Positions 7,497 to 15,036 of a DNA stretch of 22,272 nt are shown here, one piece after another (the stretch's first letter is position 1; each line of letters opens with the position of its first letter). Origin of the DNA: an uncultured Roseburia sp. GTDB taxonomy: Bacteria > Bacillota > Clostridia > Lachnospirales > Lachnospiraceae. Position numbers and translations under genes: made by a program. Location of the stretch: assembly GCA_910587865.1 (NCBI GenBank), contig CAJUNX010000019.1:46681-68952 (forward strand). Reading direction: 5' to 3'. The notes under the pieces are model-generated. The model made no database searches. It worked only from the letters and a program-made list of their open reading frames with translations, and was not told where the DNA came from.

Positions 7497-9269
7497 ATGC
7501 ACAACATGAAAAAGGTTTGGGCAGTGCTTCTTGCCGGAGTGCTCGCAGCCGGTACGCTTGCCGGATGCGGCGGCGGCGACGGCGAGACGCAGGTGGCGAC
7601 ACCTGGCAGTGACGGATCCGTCAGTGTCAGCACGGAGGCAGGCGGCGCCGGAGAAGACGGCGGCAGCGCAGGCGGCGCGGACACGCAGGTGATGAATGTC
7701 GGCACAAAGTCATTCGGAAACAACTACGACGTACAGGACATGGGCTGGCGCTGGATGATGGCGGACTGCTATGAGGGACTGTACCGCAATGCGAACAAGG
7801 GCGATGGCGAGGAGTTTCTTCTTGCCGGTGCAGAGAGCGTTGATGTGTCCGAGGACGGAACGGTATATACGTTCCATCTGCGTCAGAATGCGAAGTGGTC
7901 GGACGGAGAGCCGGTAACTGCGCATGATTACGAGTATGGCTGGAAGCGTCTTGCAAATCCGGAATTTGCATATGATTATGCATCTTTCGTTTACAATGTG
8001 GTAGGCGCGGAAGAGTACAATAAGGGAACCGGTTCTGCAGATGACATGATGGCGGTTGCACTGGATGACTACACCTTCCAGGTGACCTTAAAGGTTGCAG
8101 ACCCGACGTTCGAGGTTAAGCTTGTTGCGACGCCGCTCTACCCGACGCGTCAGGATATCGCGGAAGCAGCCGGTGATCAGTGGGGCAAGGACTGGACGCT
8201 CTGCGTTTACAACGGACCGTTCTGCATGACCGAGCTCGTTGAAGATAACAAGATGACATGGACAAAGAATCCGTATTACTGGGATGCGGATAACACGCAT
8301 CTGGACGCGGTAAACTGGTATATCGTACCGGAAGATTCCACGATGGCGACGATGTTCGACAACGGCGAACTTGACCAGCTGCAGACGGCAGGCGATTACC
8401 TGGCGAAGTACCGCGGGGAAGCGGATGCCGGAAATATTCAGCTTCGTGTTACCGATTATCCGGGAACGATCGGATTACGGTTTAACGGTTTTGGAAACGA
8501 TCCGTCCGGTCTGATGAGCAATGTCAAGATCCGTAAGGCGATCGCGTACTCCTTTAATAAGGAGGAGATGGTAGAGGCTGTTTACGGCAGATACAAACCG
8601 GCTTACAGCTATGTGGCTCCGGGTATCAACTTTGACGGAAGCTCCTACAGAAGCCAGGTGGACGAGGTGGTGAAAGCCGAGTACGAGGAGTACGTGGACA
8701 ATCCCGAGAAGCTGCAGGCACTGTTCCAGGAGGGACTTAACGAGCTTGGCATTGACACTCCGATCTCCGAGATCACGCTTACATACCTGTCTTCCGGTTC
8801 GACGAACGAGGCGAATGCAGAGCGCGAGTATTTACAGCAGACGATTCAGCAGAATCTGGGCTGCAAGGTAGAGCTGAACACGGTTGGCGATTCCGCATTA
8901 TTCCGTGCAGAGCGCGACGCCGGTAATTTTGACTTCTTCAACAGCGGCTGGTATGCAGATTACAATGATCCGCTTGATTTCCTGTATACCTTCTATACGG
9001 ATGCATACGGTACGTCGTTCGGCGGTTACAGCAATCCGAAGTACGACGAGCTGGTGGATGCCCTGACCGGCGAGACGGATCTGGCAAAGCGTAAGGAGAT
9101 CTATCAGCAGTTAGAGGAAACTCTTCTGCTTGAGGACTGCGCATTTGCGCCGATTTACTACTCGACAAAGGAAGTATTTCTGCAGAACTGGGTGAAGGAT
9201 TACTGCACCTCTAACTTCGGTGCAAGCGCGGAGTTCTACACCACATATATTGAAGGAAGAAACAGCTGA
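7497..9269 (+). CDS. oppA: Oligopeptide ABC transporter substrate-binding lipoprotein (OppA-like)
   Basis: 590 residues. The N-terminus is a lipoprotein signal peptide (MHNMKKVWAVLLAGVLAAG) with lipobox TLAGC, lipidated Cys24, followed by a Gly/Asp/Ser/Thr-rich tether to about residue 60. The rest is a solute-binding protein of family 5: LRQNAKWSDGEPVTAHDYEYGWKRL, then YNGPFCM, YYWDADNTHLD, RKAIAYSFNKEEMVEAVYG and a C-terminal APIYY region. It captures peptides outside the membrane for the permease encoded next. The ATG at 7497 is chosen because AAGGAGG lies 6-7 bases before it and it begins the signal peptide. The frame is open further upstream to 7329, but that stretch is not protein-like. 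It heads the opp operon and is separated from oppB by an attenuator-like hairpin. Confidence 0.93.
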   Translation: MHNMKKVWAVLLAGVLAAGTLAGCGGGDGETQVATPGSDGSVSVSTEAGGAGEDGGSAGGADTQVMNVGTKSFGNNYDVQDMGWRWMMADCYEGLYRNANKGDGEEFLLAGAESVDVSEDGTVYTFHLRQNAKWSDGEPVTAHDYEYGWKRLANPEFAYDYASFVYNVVGAEEYNKGTGSADDMMAVALDDYTFQVTLKVADPTFEVKLVATPLYPTRQDIAEAAGDQWGKDWTLCVYNGPFCMTELVEDNKMTWTKNPYYWDADNTHLDAVNWYIVPEDSTMATMFDNGELDQLQTAGDYLAKYRGEADAGNIQLRVTDYPGTIGLRFNGFGNDPSGLMSNVKIRKAIAYSFNKEEMVEAVYGRYKPAYSYVAPGINFDGSSYRSQVDEVVKAEYEEYVDNPEKLQALFQEGLNELGIDTPISEITLTYLSSGSTNEANAEREYLQQTIQQNLGCKVELNTVGDSALFRAERDAGNFDFFNSGWYADYNDPLDFLYTFYTDAYGTSFGGYSNPKYDELVDALTGETDLAKRKEIYQQLEETLLLEDCAFAPIYYSTKEVFLQNWVKDYCTSNFGASAEFYTTYIEGRNS

Positions 9270-9384
9270 CGTTTCTTTGGACGGTACACTGTTTCGGAAC
9301 GGGATGTCCGGCAGGAGTGACATGACATGCCGTGTGATGAGGACAGCAGGCTGTCTTTGGAGCAGAGGCAGAATATGAACACAG

Positions 9385-9415
9385 AGAAGGGCTTATGAAT
9401 GTAAGCCCTTCTTTG
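9385..9415 (+). terminator. Attenuator-like hairpin between oppA and oppB
   Basis: AGAAGGGCTTA (9385-9395) and TAAGCCCTTCT (9402-9412) form a perfect 11-bp stem with a 6-base loop, followed by only TTTGG. The weak T-run suggests partial termination or a 3'-end-protecting structure, which would leave oppA transcript more abundant than the permease transcript. The rest of the 164-bp spacer holds no recognised gene. Confidence 0.75.
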
Positions 9416-9433
9416 GTATAAAGGGGCGAGCTT

Positions 9434-10387
9434 ATGGCGAAATATCTGATAAGGCGATTTCTGGAGCTGGTACTGACCATTTTCCTGATCGCTACGGCGA
9501 CATTTTTTCTCCTGGAAGCGGTACCGGGAGATCCCTTAAGCGAACGGGCAGACAAGCTGCCGGCGCAGAGCAGGGAGACATTGTATGCGAGATACGGGCT
9601 GGATAAGCCTGTGATGGAGCGCTATCTTCTCACGATGGGTAAAATGTGTAAGGGTGACTTTGGTGAGTCTTTTGTGTATGCAGGCCAGACGGTGGGAGGA
9701 CTGGTTCACGACCGGCTTCCGGTTTCTGCGCGTCTGGGCTTACAGCAGATGATTTTAGGAGTCTCGGTGGGACTTCTTTTGGGAATTCTGGCGGCGGTGA
9801 AGCGAAGGACGGTCGTCGACTATATGGTTGTGGGTTTTTCCGTTTTGCTGATCTCGATTCCGCATCTGATCTTCGGACTGATGCTTCAGAAGATTTTTGC
9901 GGGAAATCTCCGGTGGTTTCCGACAATTGGATGGCCGGCGGGAAAAGATCTGTGGTTTGGCGGATGGCAGTATACGGTTTTGCCGACGTTAACCGGCTGC
10001 TTTTCTTATATCGCAACCTACGCCAGACTGTTAAAAACCTCCATGTTAGACGTGATCAATCAGGATTACGTGCTGACAGCGGAGTCCAAAGGACTGAGCA
10101 AAGGCACTATTATCCGGAAACATATTCTGAGAAATTCCTTCATTCCGGTCATGACGCAGCTGCCGATGTCTGTCGGTATGTGCATCACGGGATCTTTCTT
10201 TATCGAGAGTATTTTCTCGATCCCGGGAATCGGGCAGTATTATGTGACGGCGGTGAATAACCAGGATCTGTCGATCGTGCTCGGGGAGACGGTGCTGCTG
10301 TCCCTGCTGTATGTCGTGATTCTGTTTATCACGGATATTCTCTATGTAGCTGTGGATCCGCGTATTGCGCTGCCGGGTTCAAAATAG
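9434..10387 (+). CDS. oppB: Oligopeptide ABC transporter permease OppB
   Basis: 317 residues, the expected size for OppB/DppB. It starts MAKYLIRRFLELVLTIFLIA, the first membrane helix, followed by the characteristic VPGDPL turn. Five more helices follow. The conserved permease cytoplasmic loop that contacts the ATPases is TAESKGLSKGTIIRKHILRNS near residues 213-233. With OppC it forms the transmembrane channel for peptides delivered by OppA. The ribosome site is the AAGGGGCGAG stretch just before 9434. The start codon follows the attenuator hairpin, so translation depends on read-through from oppA unless a weak promoter lies in the spacer. Confidence 0.95.
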   Translation: MAKYLIRRFLELVLTIFLIATATFFLLEAVPGDPLSERADKLPAQSRETLYARYGLDKPVMERYLLTMGKMCKGDFGESFVYAGQTVGGLVHDRLPVSARLGLQQMILGVSVGLLLGILAAVKRRTVVDYMVVGFSVLLISIPHLIFGLMLQKIFAGNLRWFPTIGWPAGKDLWFGGWQYTVLPTLTGCFSYIATYARLLKTSMLDVINQDYVLTAESKGLSKGTIIRKHILRNSFIPVMTQLPMSVGMCITGSFFIESIFSIPGIGQYYVTAVNNQDLSIVLGETVLLSLLYVVILFITDILYVAVDPRIALPGSK

Positions 10388-10402
10388 GAAGGAGGGCTTC
10401 AT

Positions 10403-11314
10403 ATGTTATCACAAGAAAAATTCCGTGTGGTCGGCTATACGCAGGAGGAGGCCAACCGGATCGAACGCCCTACGATTTCCTACTGGCAGGATGCATGGCG
10501 GCGGTTAAAGAAAAATCCTGTGGCGATGACCTCACTGGTGGTGCTCATTTTTCTGGTCATTATGGTAATTATCGGCCCGCATCTGAGAGGGTACGACTAT
10601 ATTGCGATGAACGTATCGGAAAAGAACCAGGGTTCCAGCGCGAAATACTGGTTCGGGACGGACAATCTGGGCCGTGATATGTTTTCACGTATCTGGGTGG
10701 GAGCCAGGGCTTCCATGCTGATCGCGCTGATCGCGACCGGGTTAAAGCTTGTCGTCGGGACGCTCTACGGGGCAGCGATGGCGCATTTTGGCGGATGGGT
10801 GGATGATATTCTCATGAGAATCATCGAGGTGCTCAATTCCCTGCCGCATCTGCTTTTGACGATTCTGATCATGATGGTGCTTGGAAATAATCTGTTTGCA
10901 CTGTTAATCGCGCTGAGCTTTACGGCGTGGTGTTCAACGGCGCGCCAGACGAGAGGTATGATCAAGCAGTTAAAGGAATCCGAATATGTCTATGCGGCCG
11001 AGGTGCTCGGTGCGAGCCCGTTTCGGATTATTGTCAAGCACTATGTGCCGAATATGTTAAGTATCCTGATTCTGGATGCTTCCACGGCGATTCCGGGCTT
11101 TATCTTTACGGAGGCGGGATTAAGTTTCCTCGGCATCGGTCTGACCGCGCCGGAGATCAGTCTGGGCGTGCTGATTTCCCAGGGGCAGAAGACGCTGGAC
11201 TTTTATCCGAGTCAGCTGCTCTATCCCTGTGTGGTGCTGTGTGTGATCGTTATGGCGTTTAACCTGCTGGGCGACGGTCTGCGCGATGCGTTAGATCCGC
11301 GTCTTCGTCAATAG
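10403..11314 (+). CDS. oppC: Oligopeptide ABC transporter permease OppC
   Basis: 303 residues. The N-terminal OppC_N segment (SYWQDAWRRLKKNPVAMTSL, then a helix VVLIFLVIMVIIGPHL) precedes the permease core. FGTDNLGRDMFSRIWVGAR is the OppC/DppC signature before helix 2, and the ATPase-coupling loop is AAEVLGASPFRIIVKHYVPN near residues 196-215. The protein ends DALDPRLRQ, as OppC/DppC proteins do. GGAGGG lies about six bases before the ATG. Only 15 bp separate it from oppB and 14 bp from oppD, consistent with one operon. Confidence 0.95.
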   Translation: MLSQEKFRVVGYTQEEANRIERPTISYWQDAWRRLKKNPVAMTSLVVLIFLVIMVIIGPHLRGYDYIAMNVSEKNQGSSAKYWFGTDNLGRDMFSRIWVGARASMLIALIATGLKLVVGTLYGAAMAHFGGWVDDILMRIIEVLNSLPHLLLTILIMMVLGNNLFALLIALSFTAWCSTARQTRGMIKQLKESEYVYAAEVLGASPFRIIVKHYVPNMLSILILDASTAIPGFIFTEAGLSFLGIGLTAPEISLGVLISQGQKTLDFYPSQLLYPCVVLCVIVMAFNLLGDGLRDALDPRLRQ

Positions 11315-11328
11315 TGTGAGGAGGAAAG

Positions 11329-12357
11329 ATGAGCGAGAAGAATCATATTCTGGAAGTGAAAAATCTGCGGGTTTCCTACCATACATATGCGGGCGAGGTC
11401 AAGGCAGTCCGGGGTGTGTCGTTTGAACTGGGCACCGGTGAGGCGCTGGCGATCGTGGGAGAGTCCGGCTGCGGAAAGTCTGTGACGGCAAAATCCATCA
11501 TGGGACTGATCAAGGCGCCGCAGGGTGAGATCAAGGAAGACAGCGAGATTATATATCAGGGTGAGAATATTTTAGAATACGACAAGAAGCAGTGGCAGGC
11601 TTATAAGGGCGGCGAGTGCGCGATCGTATTCCAGGACGCGCTGGCATCCTTAAATCCGACGATGCGCGTCGGAAAACAGATCATGGAGAACCTGATGGTG
11701 CACAAGCACATGACAAAGCAGGAAGCGGCCGCGGAGGCGGTCGAAATGCTGCGGCTTGTGGGGATCCCGGAACCGGAGAAGCGCGTGAAGCAGTATCCGC
11801 ATCAGTTTTCCGGCGGAATGCGTCAGCGTGTCATGATCGCGATCGCATTTGCCTGCGACCCGAAGCTTTTGATCTGTGACGAGCCGACGACGGCTCTCGA
11901 TGTGACGATTCAGGGACAGATCTTAGATATCATCAAGGATCTGCAGAAGAAAAACAATACGTCGGTAATCATGATCACGCACGATCTCGGCGTTGTGGCA
12001 AATGTGGCAAAAGAGATCGCCGTGATGTATTCCGGCATGATCGTCGAGCGGGGGTTGTGCGAGGATATTTTCTATCATCCGAGACATCCGTATACATGGG
12101 CGCTGATTCAGTCCGTACCGCGTCTGGATTTAAAGAACAAGCAGGAGCTCTCGTCGATTCCGGGGACTCCGCCGGATCTGTTAAACCCGCCGGTGGGATG
12201 CCCGTTCTCCACGAGATGCCGGTACTGCATGGAGATCTGTAAAGAAGAGATGCCGGAGCGCACGGATTTCGGAAACGGCCATACGGCGGCCTGCTGGCTG
12301 CACCATCCGATGGCGCCGAAGGTTGAGATGCCGGAGCTGAAAGGAGGCGCGGTATGA
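11329..12357 (+). CDS. oppD: Oligopeptide ABC transporter ATP-binding protein OppD
   Basis: 342 residues. It carries a full ABC ATPase set: Walker A GESGCGKS at 44-51, Q-loop Gln102, signature SGGMRQ at 161-166, Walker B ending D184-E185 and the switch histidine H218. The C-terminal oligopeptide/dipeptide transporter extension contains PGTPPDLLNPPVGCPFSTRC and nearby cysteines (CRYCMEIC), residues that in related Opp/Dpp ATPases can bind an Fe-S cluster (family knowledge, not shown here). It pairs with OppF to drive import. The ribosome site is GAGGAGG before 11329. Its stop overlaps the oppF start by 4 bp (ATGA), suggesting translational coupling. Confidence 0.95.
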   Translation: MSEKNHILEVKNLRVSYHTYAGEVKAVRGVSFELGTGEALAIVGESGCGKSVTAKSIMGLIKAPQGEIKEDSEIIYQGENILEYDKKQWQAYKGGECAIVFQDALASLNPTMRVGKQIMENLMVHKHMTKQEAAAEAVEMLRLVGIPEPEKRVKQYPHQFSGGMRQRVMIAIAFACDPKLLICDEPTTALDVTIQGQILDIIKDLQKKNNTSVIMITHDLGVVANVAKEIAVMYSGMIVERGLCEDIFYHPRHPYTWALIQSVPRLDLKNKQELSSIPGTPPDLLNPPVGCPFSTRCRYCMEICKEEMPERTDFGNGHTAACWLHHPMAPKVEMPELKGGAV

Positions 12358-13340
12358 GTCAGGAAAAAGAAGTGCTCCTTTCCGTGAGCCATTTAAAAAA
12401 ATATTTTAATGTCGGGAAGAATGCGGTTTTAAAAGCAGTGGACGATGTTTCGTTTGACATTTATAAGGGAGAGACGCTCGGAATGGTGGGTGAGTCCGGC
12501 TGCGGCAAGACGACCTGCGGCCGTACCTGTATCGGGCTTTACGACCGCACGGACGGCAAGGTGCTCTACAAGGGCAGCGACGTTCATTCGATCACCGGGA
12601 AGGACAGGCAGGCATATAAGAAGGAAGTGCAGATGGTCTTCCAGGATCCGTACGGATCGCTGGATCCGCGTATGACGGTGGCGGAGATCATCGGAGAAGG
12701 GATCGATATCCATCATCTGGCAAAGGACAAGCAGGAACGCCAGGATATGATCTATAAATATCTGGAGCTGGTCGGCTTAAACCGCGAGCATGCAAACCGT
12801 TTTGTGCACGAGTTCTCCGGCGGTCAGCGGCAGAGGATCGGAATTGCGCGGGCGCTTGCGGTACAGCCGGAGTTTATCGTGTTAGACGAGCCGATCTCGG
12901 CGCTCGATGTCTCGATTCAGGCACAGATTGTCAACCTGCTGATCGAATTACAGAAAAAGATTGGTCTGACCTATCTGTTTGTGGCACATGACCTCTCGAT
13001 GGTGAAGCATATCTCCGACCGTGTGGCGGTGCTCTATCTCGGGACGCTCGTCGAGCTGACAACATCAGAGGAGCTGTACGCGCATCCGCTCCATCCGTAC
13101 ACCCAGGCACTGCTCTCGGCGATTCCGATTCCGGATCCGGAGGTGGAGCGGGAACGCGACGAGAAGAAGATCCGTCTCGAGGGCGAGGTGCCGAGTCCGA
13201 TTAATACGCCGCCCGGATGTAAGTTTAAGGGCAGATGCAAATATGCGATGCCGATCTGCGAGGAGCAGATGCCGCCGCTTACGGATGTAGGAAACGGGCA
13301 TTTCGTGGCCTGCCATAAGTGCATGCAGGAGCAGGCGTAG
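12354..13340 (+). CDS. oppF: Oligopeptide ABC transporter ATP-binding protein OppF
   Basis: 328 residues. Walker A GESGCGKT is at 46-53, Q-loop Gln97, signature SGGQRQ at 155-160, Walker B ending D178-E179 and switch His212. The C-terminal extension has the Opp/Dpp-type GEVPSPINTPPGCKFKGRC followed by CKYAMPICEE, again with a cysteine group. It is the partner ATPase of OppD. The ATG overlaps the oppD stop (ATGA) and has GGAGG upstream within the end of oppD. It is the last transporter gene; the 68-bp repeat array begins shortly after its stop, and no clear terminator was seen between them. Confidence 0.95.
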   Translation: MSQEKEVLLSVSHLKKYFNVGKNAVLKAVDDVSFDIYKGETLGMVGESGCGKTTCGRTCIGLYDRTDGKVLYKGSDVHSITGKDRQAYKKEVQMVFQDPYGSLDPRMTVAEIIGEGIDIHHLAKDKQERQDMIYKYLELVGLNREHANRFVHEFSGGQRQRIGIARALAVQPEFIVLDEPISALDVSIQAQIVNLLIELQKKIGLTYLFVAHDLSMVKHISDRVAVLYLGTLVELTTSEELYAHPLHPYTQALLSAIPIPDPEVERERDEKKIRLEGEVPSPINTPPGCKFKGRCKYAMPICEEQMPPLTDVGNGHFVACHKCMQEQA

Positions 13341-13370
13341 CGGGAAACCGGATGTCCGACCGGACGCAGG

Positions 13371-13574
13371 GAGAACGGAGAAAAAGTCTGCCTGTGCCGC
13401 AGGGAGGACGGAGGAAAGAAGTCTGACCCGGACATAGAGAGAACGGAGAAAAAGTCTGCCTGTGCCGCAGGGAGGACGGAGGAAAGAAGTCTGACCCGGA
13501 CATAGAGAGAACGGAGAAAAAGTCTGCCTGTGCCGCAGGGAGGACGGAGGAAAGAAGTCCGACCGGACGCAGGG
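13371..13574 (+). repeat. 68-bp tandem repeat, three copies, after oppF
   Basis: Copies start at 13371, 13439 and 13507 with GAGAACGGAGAAAAAGTCTG and contain CCTGTGCCGCAGG, a small hairpin. The first two copies are essentially identical; the third diverges at its end (GTCCGACCGGACGCAGGGA). That variant also precedes the first copy at about 13354-13373, so the array is flanked by the same junction. The unit length is not a multiple of three and the frames open through it encode nothing credible. Confidence 0.93.
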
Positions 13575-13585
13575 AGGATGCGGGA

Positions 13586-13966
13586 ATGCGCAGAAATGAG
13601 GAACGTATGGATGCAGATCATATCAAAAAACTGCCGGCCGATATCGGGAAAGCGCTGCTGGCCGGTCTGATCGCGGCAGCGGCCGCAGCCATCCTGTTTT
13701 TTGTGATCGGTCTGATCGCAGGAGGATGGGCGCCGTCCGCCGGGCTGGAATCGGCAAAGAACGGGCTTCTTCTCATCGCTTCCCTGCTTTTATTCCTGCT
13801 CGCGGGAATGCTTCTGATGAAAGGAAAAAAGCCCGAACAAAAACCGAAAAAAAACGGGTGGAGGGATCATTTTAAGGTAATCGGGTATAAGACGGCGATT
13901 GCGCTGATCGCAGCGGCATTCCTGGCGCTGGCATCCGTGGCGGATTATATTCTGCTGCGGGGATGA
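13586..13966 (+). CDS. Small integral membrane protein of unknown function
   Basis: 126 residues with three hydrophobic segments: about 21-46 (ALLAGLIAAAAAAILFFVI), 59-79 (GLLLIASLLLFLLAGMLLM) and 101-124 (TAIALIAAAFLALASVADYI). A strongly basic loop (KGKKPEQKPKKNGWRDHFK) lies between the second and third segments and is therefore probably cytoplasmic. No family was recognised. AGGGAGG at 13571-13577 is correctly spaced for the ATG at 13586; an in-frame ATG at 13607 is an alternative. It is downstream of the opp operon but separated from it by the repeats, so a functional link is not implied. Confidence 0.7.
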   Translation: MRRNEERMDADHIKKLPADIGKALLAGLIAAAAAAILFFVIGLIAGGWAPSAGLESAKNGLLLIASLLLFLLAGMLLMKGKKPEQKPKKNGWRDHFKVIGYKTAIALIAAAFLALASVADYILLRG

Positions 13967-14061
13967 TTCCCGGAAATATCCATGAGACAGCTGTATCATT
14001 CGGCGATTTGCGCCACTTTGCGCGGTTTGATACGGACATAAAAAGAAACGGACAAAACGGC

Positions 14062-14100
14062 AAAAAAGGCGCCGCAGAGTGTATTCTCTGCGGCGCCTTT
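14062..14100 (-). terminator. Strong intrinsic terminator between convergent genes
   Basis: AAAGGCGCCGCAGAG (14065-14079) and CTCTGCGGCGCCTTT (14086-14100) form a perfect 15-bp stem with a 6-base loop. Six T residues follow on the minus strand, right after the stop of the minus-strand gene at 14125. On the plus strand only three T residues follow, so it probably also stops the small membrane protein transcript, less efficiently. Confidence 0.9.
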
Positions 14101-14124
14101 GTGATGCGCTGCTTATCTGCTGTC

Positions 14125-14766
14125 CTATGCCTCTGTCTGAATCGAGTCTGCTTCCTCGTTGCCCTTCTTCCATGCGTCGAATTTCTCTACAACTGCGTCG
14201 TAGGTACGCTGGGAGATATCCGGAAGCTTGTCGCCCCAGGTGCCGGTCGCCTGTGCAAAGCCCTTCTTGAAGGCATCTAAGAGTTCGTCGGCTTTGGCCG
14301 GATCATTGCCGGAAAGCGCCTTTGCGAAATCAAGGATGCGGTCAGAGGTCTGCTCCACGCCCCAGTAGCCGTCCTCGGCGATATCTGCCTCCGCCTGGGA
14401 CTTTGTCATGGGATCGACGGTGAAATTACCCTTTGCCAGGAAACTCCACATGGAATCTGCATTGCCGATCGCCGTGCCCTGCTTCTTCATCATCTTTTCG
14501 ACGAGGCTGCGGAGCTGCGAGGTGCGCTGTTCGGCATCGGCCTTTAACTTTTCGACCATGTCTGCGTTGTACTTCTTCGTGACGGAATTTTTTACCCCGG
14601 TCTTCTCATAGGTCACGCCGGTATTCTTCTCCTCGGCTTTTTCAAGGGAATCGCGTTTCGCGGCAGCGGCCTTCTCAGCGGCTTTCTGCTCTGCCTCCGC
14701 CTTTGCGGTGGGAGCGGTATAAGCGGGTGTCTGCTGTGCGGTATTGTTTACGGAATTAATTGCCAT
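14125..14766 (-). CDS. Uncharacterised soluble protein (conserved clostridial family), sigma-D-like promoter
   Basis: 213 residues starting MAINSVNNTAQQTPAYTAP, behind GGAGG eight bases upstream; the open frame begins earlier (14820) but that extension is unlikely. Residues 20-50 are an Ala/Glu/Lys-rich probable coiled coil. Residues 65-98 are another helical stretch (MVEKLKADAEQRTSQLRSLV). Residues 128-200 are the most family-like part, with landmarks EDGYWGVEQTSDRILDFAKALSG, KGFAQATGTWG and LPDISQRTYDAV. I recall similar Lachnospiraceae proteins carrying the database label 'hydrogenase-4 component G', which nothing in this sequence supports. No signal peptide or membrane segment is present. 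The upstream promoter resembles the flagellar sigma-D type, suggesting a motility-linked role (inference). It ends at a strong terminator, so it is a single-gene transcript. Confidence 0.82.
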   Translation of the reverse strand: MAINSVNNTAQQTPAYTAPTAKAEAEQKAAEKAAAAKRDSLEKAEEKNTGVTYEKTGVKNSVTKKYNADMVEKLKADAEQRTSQLRSLVEKMMKKQGTAIGNADSMWSFLAKGNFTVDPMTKSQAEADIAEDGYWGVEQTSDRILDFAKALSGNDPAKADELLDAFKKGFAQATGTWGDKLPDISQRTYDAVVEKFDAWKKGNEEADSIQTEA

Positions 14767-14858
14767 GGCTGGTTCCTCCATTCCTTTGGAAATATAATGT
14801 GGACAAACGTCCTGTGACATCTCAGCCGGCGTCCGTGCCTGACTGATCTTTATATGTT

Positions 14859-14886
14859 ATATCGGAACGAAAAAAGAGAATCTTTA
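14859..14886 (-). promoter_or_regulatory. Sigma-D (sigma-28)-like promoter
   Basis: On the minus strand CTAAA (14887-14883) and CCGATAT (14865-14859) are separated by 17 bp. The recalled Bacillus sigma-D consensus is CTAAA-N16-CCGATAT, so both boxes are perfect and the spacer is one base long. The predicted start is about 85 bases before the ATG at 14766. Confidence 0.6.
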
Positions 14887-14892
14887 GGGCGG

Positions 14893-14921
14893 TTGACCTT
14901 TTCGGAAAAACATGATAAAAT
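14893..14921 (+). promoter_or_regulatory. Sigma-A promoter of the ispE-gntR operon
   Basis: TTGACC (14893-14898), 17-bp spacer, and TAAAAT (14916-14921) with an extended TG (14913-14914). This predicts transcription from about 14928 and a leader of about 110 bases before ispE. No riboswitch was recognised in that leader. Confidence 0.75.
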
Positions 14922-14926
14922 GTATA

Positions 14927-14936
14927 TTGTATACAA
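14927..14936. promoter_or_regulatory. Candidate GntR/FadR-type operator
   Basis: TTGTATACAA is a perfect 10-bp palindrome of the T-x-GTnnnAC-x-A kind bound by FCD-domain GntR regulators. It sits on the predicted transcription start of the operon that ends with just such a regulator, suggesting autoregulation. Confidence 0.45.
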
Positions 14937-15036
14937 AGTACATGCGACGCAGGCCGCGTATGCGGGACTGCCGGCTGGTCAGAGTGCACGGTTCCGGTGA
15001 AAGCGGAAGAGTCCGGTGCACGGAAATGGATGTATC

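Noticed and set aside
13371..13574. Regularly spaced repeat array considered as a CRISPR
   Set aside because: The whole 68-bp unit is repeated with no variable spacers, and there are no cas genes in the window.
13034..13621. A 195-codon minus-strand frame through the 68-bp repeats
   Set aside because: The repeat unit is not a multiple of three, so the encoded phrase changes frame each copy, and it overlaps the end of oppF. No ribosome site or domain.
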